A stretch of 64,000 bases of DNA from the NCBI RefSeq assembly GCF_049195245.1, contig NZ_JBMIRR010000022.1, forward strand, positions 1 through 64,000, in the 5' to 3' direction. Below, piece after piece: positions 58,791 to 64,000 of this stretch. A program made the position numbers and the translations under genes. This DNA is from Arenimonas sp049195245 (GTDB taxonomy: Bacteria; Pseudomonadota; Gammaproteobacteria; Xanthomonadales; Xanthomonadaceae). How positions within the stretch are numbered: the stretch's first letter is position 1; each line of letters starts with the position of its first letter. Below the pieces are notes generated by a model that was not told the origin of the DNA, did not search any database, and saw nothing but the letters and a program-made list of their open reading frames with translations.

Positions 58791-58932
58791 ACGGGCGAGT
58801 ATGGGATGCTCGGCTGGGCCTGTCAATACCAGTCCGTATGGTGCATGATGCCAGGGCCGGCTACTGCGGCCGGAGGGCTGTCCCGTGATACCACCCCGAT
58901 CGACGCACCCAGTAGACTTGTCCACCGTATGG
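58787..58932. promoter_or_regulatory. Divergent control region with three CCGTATGG sites
   Basis: The 8-mer CCGTATGG occurs at 58834-58841 and 58925-58932, and inverted (CCATACGG) at 58787-58794; the last is half of CCATAC-N6-GTATGG (58787-58804). One site overlaps each gene start and the middle one sits in the spacer of a possible tetR promoter (CTGTCA 58820-58825, CATGAT 58844-58849). The layout suggests autoregulated binding by the TetR protein. Confidence 0.5.
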
Positions 58933-59513
58933 TAGCCCCCGCCCCCAAGATTGAACGCCCCTCGCGCCTGAGTGCCGAAGACTGGGCGCTTGCCGCGCTA
59001 GACGTGATCGCCGAACAGGGCCTGGCCGCGGTCGCGGTGGAGCCGCTGGCGCGCCGGCTGGGCGTGACCAAGGGCAGCTTCTACTGGCACTTCCCGTCGC
59101 GCGAGGCGCTGCTGGTGGCGGCCCTGGAGCGCTGGGAGGTAATGGAACAGGAGACCGTTTTCGGCCAGCTCGAGGCGATTTCCGATCCGCGGGCCCGACT
59201 CAAGGCGTTGTTCCAGCTGGTGGCGCACGAACTCAAGCCGCACATCATCTATTCCGAGCTGCTCAAGGCGCTGGACCATCCGGTGGTGCAGCCGGTGCTG
59301 CACCGCGTGTCCCAGCGGCGCATGGATTACCTGACCGCGAGCTTCCGCCAGGCCGGGCTGCCACGACTGGACGCGCAGAACCGCGCGCGCCTCACCTACG
59401 CGGCGTACGTGGGCTTCCTGCAGCTGTCGCTGCAGCTGGGGCAGCCGCGGCTTCATCATGATGAATTCGAGGCCTACGTTGGCCACGTCATGGGCACGCT
59501 GATCCCGGTCTGA
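58929..59513 (+). CDS. TetR/AcrR family transcriptional regulator
   Basis: A 194-residue repressor. The HTH is ALDVIAEQGLAAVAVEPLARRLGVTKGSFYWHFPSREALLVAALERWE (~residues 23-70), the classic TetR form. The C-terminal helical half is the ligand pocket. Divergent from the alpha/beta hydrolase and fadE, so it probably represses them and is released by an acyl-CoA or related lipid signal; this is inference from position. Its ATG at 58929 overlaps one CCGTATGG site. Confidence 0.92.
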   Translation: MVAPAPKIERPSRLSAEDWALAALDVIAEQGLAAVAVEPLARRLGVTKGSFYWHFPSREALLVAALERWEVMEQETVFGQLEAISDPRARLKALFQLVAHELKPHIIYSELLKALDHPVVQPVLHRVSQRRMDYLTASFRQAGLPRLDAQNRARLTYAAYVGFLQLSLQLGQPRLHHDEFEAYVGHVMGTLIPV

Positions 59514-59524
59514 GCCCGGCGTCT

Positions 59525-59559
59525 TGTCCCGGGACAGCGGGGCCCGCAGCCGATAGAAT
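59525..59559 (+). promoter_or_regulatory. Candidate pckG promoter with TGTCCCGGGACA palindrome
   Basis: A perfect 12-base palindrome TGTCCCGGGACA at 59525-59536 overlaps a poor -35 (GGGACA, 59531-59536); 17 bases later is TAGAAT at 59554-59559, a good -10. This suggests a promoter needing an activator or blocked by a repressor at the palindrome. The leader would be ~75 bases. Confidence 0.42.
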
Positions 59560-59638
59560 ACGTATGCATAGGCTGGCGCCGGGTCCGCGCGCCGCCTCCC
59601 AGTTTCCCCTTAGTGGCCCCGCCCGGAGCCTTTCCGCC

Positions 59639-61387
59639 ATGTCCAGCAAGCTTGCCGCCCTCAACGACTGGGTCGCCTCGGTCGCCAAACTCACCCAGCC
59701 CGCCCGCATCCACTGGTGCGACGGCTCCGACGCCGAGAACGACAGCCTGGTCGCGCTGATGCTGTCCACCGGCGACCTGGTCAAGCTCAACGAGCAGACC
59801 CATCCCAACTGCTACCTGCACCGCTCCAGCCCGTCCGACGTGGCGCGCGTCGAGCACCTCACGTTCGTGTGCACCAGCCGCCAGGAAGACGCCGGCCCGA
59901 ACAACCACTGGATGTCGCCGGCGGACGCGCATGCCAAGATCGATGCGCTGTACGAGGGCTGCATGCGCGGCCGCACGATGTACGTGGTGCCGTATTGCAT
60001 GGGTCCGATCGACTCGCCGCTGGCGCGTTGCGGCGTCGAGATCACCGACTCGCCCTACGTGGTGGCCAACATGCGCATCATGACCCGCATGGGCGCCCAG
60101 GCGCAGGCGCGCATCGAGCGCGAGGGCAGCTTCGTCAAGGGCCTGCACTCGATCGGCGAGCTCGACCCCGAGCGCCGCTTCATCATGCATTTCCCGGAAG
60201 AGCTGACCATCAAGTCCTATGGCTCGGGCTACGGCGGCAACGCGCTGCTGGGCAAGAAGTGCCACGCCCTGCGCATCGCCAGCTACCAGGCGCGCACCGA
60301 GGGCTGGCTGGCCGAGCACATGCTGATCGTGGGCATCGAGAATCCGCGGGGTGAAACCCATTACGTCGCCGCGGCCTTCCCCTCGGCCTGCGGCAAGACC
60401 AACCTGGCCATGCTGATCCCGCCCGAGGGCTACCAGCGCGCCGGCTGGAAGGTGTGGACCGTGGGCGACGACATCTGCTGGATGCGCCCCGGCGCCGACG
60501 GCCGCATGTACGCCATCAATCCGGAGGCCGGTTATTTCGGCGTCGCGCCCGGCACCAGCGCCAAGACCAACCCCAATGCGCTGGCGATGCTGGGCAAGGA
60601 CGCCATTTTCACCAACGTCGGCGTCACCGCCGACAACCAGCCCTGGTGGGAAGGCCTGCCCGAGGGCACGCCCGCGAAGGACTGGCAGGGCCGTCCGTAC
60701 GACAAGGCGGTCAGCCCCGCGGCGCATCCGAATTCGCGCTTCACCGTCAGCGCGAAGAACTGCCCCAGCTACACCGACAAGGCCGAGGATCCCCAAGGCG
60801 TGCCGCTGAGCGCGATCGTGTTCGGTGGTCGCCGCGAATCGCTGGTGCCGCTGGTGTTCGAAGCGCGCGACTGGACCCATGGCGTGCTGGTCGGCGCCTC
60901 GATGGCGTCCGAGACCACCGCCGCCGCCACCGGTGCGGTGGGCGTGGTGCGCCGTGACTCGATGGCGATGAAGCCCTTCGCCGGCTACAATTTCGCCGAC
61001 TACTTCGCGCACTGGCTGTCGTTCGACAAGCCGGGCGCGCAGCTGCCGAAGATCTTCCACGTCAACTGGTTCCGCAAGAACGAGCAGGGCAAGTTCATGT
61101 GGCCCGGCTTCGGCGACAACCTGCGCGTGCTGGAGTGGATGCTCAAGCGCGTCACCGGCCAGGCGCAGGCGCTGGAAACGCCGGTGGGCAACCTGCCCAA
61201 GCCCTCCGACCTCAATACCGAAGGCCTGGACCTCGACGCCGCCACGCTCGAGCAGCTGCTGGCGGTGGACCGCGCCGGCTGGAAGGCGGAAATGGAAAGC
61301 ATCGGCGAGTACCTGGACAGCTATGGCGAGCGCACCCCGCACGCCCTGAAGGCCGAACGCGCCAAGATCGCCGCCCAACTCGCCTGA
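59639..61387 (+). CDS. pckG: Phosphoenolpyruvate carboxykinase (GTP)
   Basis: A 582-residue GTP-type PEP carboxykinase converting oxaloacetate and GTP to PEP, CO2 and GDP, the entry to gluconeogenesis. Marks: IHWCDGSDAEND near the start, ELTIKSYGSGYGGNALLGKKCHALRIAS (metal Lys and substrate site), the kinase loop AAFPSACGKTNLAML with the reactive P-loop Cys, and VGDDICWMRPGADG. The start at 59639 is chosen over 59564, whose extension is Pro/Arg-rich. It fits downstream of fatty-acid oxidation genes. Confidence 0.97.
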   Translation: MSSKLAALNDWVASVAKLTQPARIHWCDGSDAENDSLVALMLSTGDLVKLNEQTHPNCYLHRSSPSDVARVEHLTFVCTSRQEDAGPNNHWMSPADAHAKIDALYEGCMRGRTMYVVPYCMGPIDSPLARCGVEITDSPYVVANMRIMTRMGAQAQARIEREGSFVKGLHSIGELDPERRFIMHFPEELTIKSYGSGYGGNALLGKKCHALRIASYQARTEGWLAEHMLIVGIENPRGETHYVAAAFPSACGKTNLAMLIPPEGYQRAGWKVWTVGDDICWMRPGADGRMYAINPEAGYFGVAPGTSAKTNPNALAMLGKDAIFTNVGVTADNQPWWEGLPEGTPAKDWQGRPYDKAVSPAAHPNSRFTVSAKNCPSYTDKAEDPQGVPLSAIVFGGRRESLVPLVFEARDWTHGVLVGASMASETTAAATGAVGVVRRDSMAMKPFAGYNFADYFAHWLSFDKPGAQLPKIFHVNWFRKNEQGKFMWPGFGDNLRVLEWMLKRVTGQAQALETPVGNLPKPSDLNTEGLDLDAATLEQLLAVDRAGWKAEMESIGEYLDSYGERTPHALKAERAKIAAQLA

Positions 61388-61394
61388 TTCCCCC

Positions 61395-61487
61395 CTGCGA
61401 AGCGAACGTACCAGGTACATTTTCATGTGGCTTCCGGTGTTCGCCAGACGCCACATGAAAATGTACCTGGTACGTAATCCTTCGCAG
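61395..61487. repeat. Nested palindromic repeat with TACCWGGTA core (copy 2)
   Basis: Arms 61395-61431 and 61450-61487 are reverse complements (about 34 of 37 positions, one extra base in the right arm) around an 18-base loop. Each arm contains ACGTACC(A/T)GGTACAT followed or preceded by TTTC/GAAA, itself a near palindrome. It lies between pckG and the deacetylase-like gene, 8 bases from each, and may end pckG transcription. Same architecture and core as the element at 34312-34396, though the flanks differ. Confidence 0.82.
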
Positions 61488-61495
61488 TACCGGGC

Positions 61496-62425
61496 ATGAA
61501 GGCGTTCTACTGCCACCACTTCGTCCTCCCGCTCCCGGAAGGCCACGCCTTCCCGATGGCGAAGTACGCCCGCCTGCACGCCCGCATCGCCGCCGCGGCC
61601 CCCGCGCTGGACATCAAACTGGTCGAGCCGCCCCCCGCTTCCGACGAGGACCTGCTGCGCGTACATGCGCCCGAGTACGTGCAGGCGATGTCGGAAGGCA
61701 GCGCCGAGCCGGCGATGATGCGACGCATCGGCTTCCCCTGGTCCGCCGCGATGGTGCACCGCTCGCGACGCTCGTCCGGCGGCACCATGCACGCCCTGCG
61801 CGGCGCCCTGGAAGGCGAGGGCATCGCGGTCAACCTGGCCGGCGGCACCCACCATGCCGGCTACGCCCGCGGCGGCGGCTATTGCGTGTTCAACGATGCC
61901 GTGGTGGCTGCGCGCTACGTGCAATCGAAGGGCCTGGCCCGGCGCGTGCTGATCGTCGACCTCGACGTGCACCAGGGCAACGGCACCGCCGAGCTGTGTA
62001 CGGGCGACGACAGCCTGTTCGCGTTCTCCATGCACTCGGCGCGCAACTACCCGGCGGTGAAGCCGGCCTCCGATCTCGACGTGGCCTTGCCCGACGGCAC
62101 CGGTGATGCCGACTACCTTGATGCGCTGGCGCGCCACCTGCCCGAAGCGATCGCACGTGCGCGCGCCGATGCGGTGGTTTACCTGGCCGGTGCGGATCCC
62201 TACGCGGGCGATCGCCTCGGCCATCTGGCCCTGAGCAAGGCCGGACTGGCCGAACGCGACCGGCAGGTACTGGCCGCGTGTGGCCGGCACCGTCTGCCGG
62301 TAGCCGTTTGCATGGCCGGCGGCTACGCGCCGCAGGTGGACGACATCGTGGACATCCATGAAGCGACGGTAAGGCTCGCGGCCGCCCACGCGCGAAGCCT
62401 GGCGCGGCCTGCCGCGTCCGACTAA
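61496..62425 (+). CDS. Histone deacetylase family protein (class II-like amidohydrolase)
   Basis: A 309-residue zinc amidohydrolase of the HDAC/acetoin-utilisation (AcuC-like) fold. The two active-site His are 119-120 in GGTHHAGYARGGGYCVFNDAV; the zinc ligands lie in VDLDVHQGNGT (Asp, His) and AGADPYAGDRLG (Asp); the transition-state Tyr is in MAGGYAPQVDDI. Likely substrates are acetylated proteins, polyamines or small N-acyl compounds; unknown here. It follows pckG after the nested palindrome. Confidence 0.92.
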   Translation: MKAFYCHHFVLPLPEGHAFPMAKYARLHARIAAAAPALDIKLVEPPPASDEDLLRVHAPEYVQAMSEGSAEPAMMRRIGFPWSAAMVHRSRRSSGGTMHALRGALEGEGIAVNLAGGTHHAGYARGGGYCVFNDAVVAARYVQSKGLARRVLIVDLDVHQGNGTAELCTGDDSLFAFSMHSARNYPAVKPASDLDVALPDGTGDADYLDALARHLPEAIARARADAVVYLAGADPYAGDRLGHLALSKAGLAERDRQVLAACGRHRLPVAVCMAGGYAPQVDDIVDIHEATVRLAAAHARSLARPAASD

Positions 62426-62457
62426 ACCTTCCCGCGGCTCGCGGCATCCCAGTGGGT

Positions 62458-63048
62458 ATGCTGACGCTTGCCGTGACCCTGGATGCCGCCCACCCCAGCC
62501 CCGCCACCCCGCGCGAGGAGGACCATGCCCTGGTCCGCGCCGCCGCGGGCGGCGACATGCGCGCCTTCGAAAGCCTTTATCGCAAGCATTCGCGGCGGGT
62601 CTACGCGGTGCTGTGGCGCCTGTGTGGCCACGAGGGCCGGGCCGAGGACCTGGCCCAGGAGTCCTTCGTGCGCGCCTGGCAGGCGTTGCCCGCGTTCCGG
62701 TTCGAAAGCGCGTTCTCGACCTGGCTGCACCGCCTGGCGGTCAACACTGCGCTGATGGAGCTGCGCTCGCGCAGTGGCGGCGAGGCCCTGGAAACCGACG
62801 ATGCCGCGCTGGAATACCACGCCACGCCCGACAGCGCCGGCCAGCGTACCGCCCTGCGCCTGGACCTGGAGCGCGCCATCGCCACCCTGCCGCCGCGGGC
62901 CCGCGCGGTGCTGGTGCTGCACGACATCGAAGGCTGGAAACACGAGGAGATCGCCACCGAACTGGGCATGGCGGTCGGAAGTTCCAAGGCGCAGCTGCAC
63001 CGCGCCCGCAACCTGCTGCGCACGCGGCTGGGAGAAGACCATGAGTGA
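62458..63048 (+). CDS. ECF-type RNA polymerase sigma factor
   Basis: A 196-residue sigma factor with region 2 (FESLYRKHSRRVYAVLWRLCGHEGRAEDLAQESFVRAWQALPAFR) and region 4 (AIATLPPRARAVLVLHDIEGWKHEEIATELGMAVGSSKAQLHRARNLLRTRL). It should direct polymerase to a small envelope-stress-type regulon. The ATG at 62458 is preferred over a GTG two codons earlier. Its end overlaps the next gene by 8 bases, as typical for a sigma/anti-sigma pair. Confidence 0.93.
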   Translation: MLTLAVTLDAAHPSPATPREEDHALVRAAAGGDMRAFESLYRKHSRRVYAVLWRLCGHEGRAEDLAQESFVRAWQALPAFRFESAFSTWLHRLAVNTALMELRSRSGGEALETDDAALEYHATPDSAGQRTALRLDLERAIATLPPRARAVLVLHDIEGWKHEEIATELGMAVGSSKAQLHRARNLLRTRLGEDHE

Positions 63049-63499
63049 CAACGAACTGCGCTGGCAGCTGCGCCAGCTGCCGCGCGAAATCGATCCACCG
63101 CGCGACCTGTGGCCCGGCATCGAAAGCCGGCTGACGCGGGGGGTGCCGGCCCGCCCGTCTCGTCCCTGGCGGGGGTGGGCGGTCGCAGCCTCCCTCTGCC
63201 TGGCCGCCGGCCTGGCCTGGCAGCTGCGTGGCCCGGACGCGCCGCGCGCCGATCCGCAGGCCAGCGTGGTGCAACGCGAGGCCGAGGCGATGACCCGCGA
63301 GTACGAGGCCGCGCTGGGACAATTCGACGGCCTGCCGCTGCCGGCCCCGATCGAGCCGGCGCTGGCCACCCTGGACCGCAGTGCGGTCGAAATCCGCGCC
63401 GCGCTGGCGACCGATCCGCAGGCCACCTTCCTGCTCGACCAGCTGCGGCGCACCTATGCGCGCCGGCTGGACCTCACCCAGCGCGCGCTGACCGGCTGA
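63041..63499 (+). CDS. Putative anti-sigma factor (single-pass membrane protein)
   Basis: A 152-residue protein: a short cytoplasmic N-terminus (LRWQLRQLPREIDPPRDLWPGIESRL), one membrane helix (GWAVAASLCLAAGLAWQL, ~residues 45-62) and a helical periplasmic part. No zinc HxxxCxxC motif of the ZAS class is visible, but the PPRDLWPGIESRL element recurs in small proteins encoded after ECF sigma factors. Overlap with the sigma gene supports an anti-sigma role, not proven. Confidence 0.72.
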   Translation: MSDNELRWQLRQLPREIDPPRDLWPGIESRLTRGVPARPSRPWRGWAVAASLCLAAGLAWQLRGPDAPRADPQASVVQREAEAMTREYEAALGQFDGLPLPAPIEPALATLDRSAVEIRAALATDPQATFLLDQLRRTYARRLDLTQRALTG

Positions 63500-63545
63500 T
63501 ACGCCGCCCGCCTTCCTACATATATATGGTGTCCTGGAGAATCCG

Positions 63546-64000
63546 ATGACCATCCGCCCCCTGTTCATTGCCGCCCTGCTGGCCACTGCGCCCGCCCTCG
63601 CGGCCACGCCGATCGACCAGACCCGCCCGCTCGCACCGACCGGCCAGGTCAGCGTCGACAACCTCAAGGGCCGTATCGTCGTGCGCGGCTGGGACCGCCC
63701 CGAGGTCAAGCTGACCGGCAGCCTGGGCGAGGGCGTCGAGAAGCTGGAGATCACCGGGGACGCCAATGACCTGCGCATCGTGGTTCGCTACCCCAAGCGC
63801 GGCGGGGGCTGGTTTGGATGGGGCGGCAATGATGGCGGCGCCGAGCCGACCCAGCTGGAGCTGCGGGTGCCGCGGGGCGCTTCGCTCAGCGTGGATTCGG
63901 TCAGCGCCGACGTCGAGGTCAGTGAGGTCGCCGGGCGCAAGCTGTCGGTCGATTCGGTCAGCGGCGATGTGCGTGCCAGGGCGGTCAAGCCCGGGGAAGC
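63546..64000 (+). CDS. DUF4097 beta-repeat exported protein (cut by window end)
   Basis: An open frame from the ATG at 63546 with a CTGGAG ribosome site, running past the end of the window; 151 residues are visible. A signal peptide (LFIAALLATAPALAA) precedes a repetitive beta domain: VSVDNLKGRIVVRGWDRPEVKLTG, then LSVDSVSADVEVSEVAG and LSVDSVSGDVRARA. This is the DUF4097 adhesin-like fold seen in several proteins encoded next to ECF sigma/anti-sigma pairs. Probably periplasmic or outer-membrane associated and part of the same operon. Confidence 0.85.
   Translation, partial: MTIRPLFIAALLATAPALAATPIDQTRPLAPTGQVSVDNLKGRIVVRGWDRPEVKLTGSLGEGVEKLEITGDANDLRIVVRYPKRGGGWFGWGGNDGGAEPTQLELRVPRGASLSVDSVSADVEVSEVAGRKLSVDSVSGDVRARAVKPGE

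Noticed and set aside
59474..62389. 971-codon minus-strand frame opposite pckG and the deacetylase-like gene
   Set aside because: It reads straight through the nested palindrome and two genuine genes; composition is shadow-like.

Overview
The window is about 64 kb of very GC-rich (roughly 70% by eye) chromosomal DNA from a gammaproteobacterium, most likely Lysobacteraceae/Xanthomonadaceae (Lysobacter or Luteimonas type). This rests on recognised gene content and order: mreBCD-mrdA-rodA-mltB-rlpA-dacC-ybeD-lipB-lipA-prc in one line, a class II ribonucleotide reductase nrdJ next to an HtrA protease and a lysine-rich histone-like protein, and a GTP-type PEP carboxykinase. Taxonomy is inference; no search was run. 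I saw no prophage, insertion sequence, CRISPR array or tRNA.

Layout. 1-137: 3' end of a 5S rRNA and its terminator, the end of an rrn operon. 155-5655: a beta-helix lipoprotein (minus), then a translationally coupled TPR-sulfotransferase and TonB-dependent receptor (plus). 5664-6678: a perfect 27-bp inverted repeat, then an adenosine-kinase-like PfkB enzyme (minus). 6849-20025: cell-shape and envelope genes (mreBCD, PBP2, RodA, MltB, RlpA, PBP5/6-like), YbeD, lipoate genes lipB-lipA, and the Prc protease. 20081-21834: a fused AraC/O6-alkylguanine transferase overlapping an EamA transporter. 21833-22350: a small DUF5329 gene flanked on both sides by degenerate GACGCGGAT repeats in opposite orientation. 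22353-27749 (minus): a compact molybdenum-hydroxylase island (SufU-like protein, XdhC-like factor, MocA-like cytidylyltransferase, [2Fe-2S] subunit, Tat-exported molybdopterin subunit, dihaem lipoprotein). 27793-34205 (minus): RarD, an unknown membrane protein and a four-gene MacAB-type ABC export system. 34312-38932 (minus): a nested palindromic repeat, aminopeptidase, HAD hydrolase, AI-2E-type transporter and a YqjDEK-like cassette. 38996-43752: HtrA/DegQ protease (minus), a 566-base regulatory gap, nrdJ and the histone-like gene (plus). 43885-50904: serine hydrolase, LemA plus M48 peptidase with a TerB-like tail, GMC oxidoreductase, NTP/NDP exchanger-like permease. 50920-54493 (plus): Tat-exported epimerase-like protein, the formaldehyde pair frmA-frmB, DUF1304. 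54520-58790 (minus): DUF4442, a small membrane protein, fadE and an alpha/beta hydrolase, divergent from a TetR regulator. 59639-64000 (plus): pckG, a second nested palindromic repeat, a histone-deacetylase-like enzyme, and an ECF sigma factor with a small partner and a DUF4097 protein cut by the window end.

Functional themes: envelope growth and turnover, lipoate synthesis, periplasmic aldehyde or N-heterocycle oxidation with its own cofactor maturation, formaldehyde detoxification, fatty-acid oxidation feeding gluconeogenesis, and B12-dependent dNTP synthesis. The least explained signals are the two related nested palindromes with a TACCWGGTA core (34312-34396 and 61395-61487), the sulfotransferase/receptor pair, the nrdJ leader together with the missing C-terminal cysteines of NrdJ, and three CCGTATGG sites in the tetR/hydrolase divergent region.
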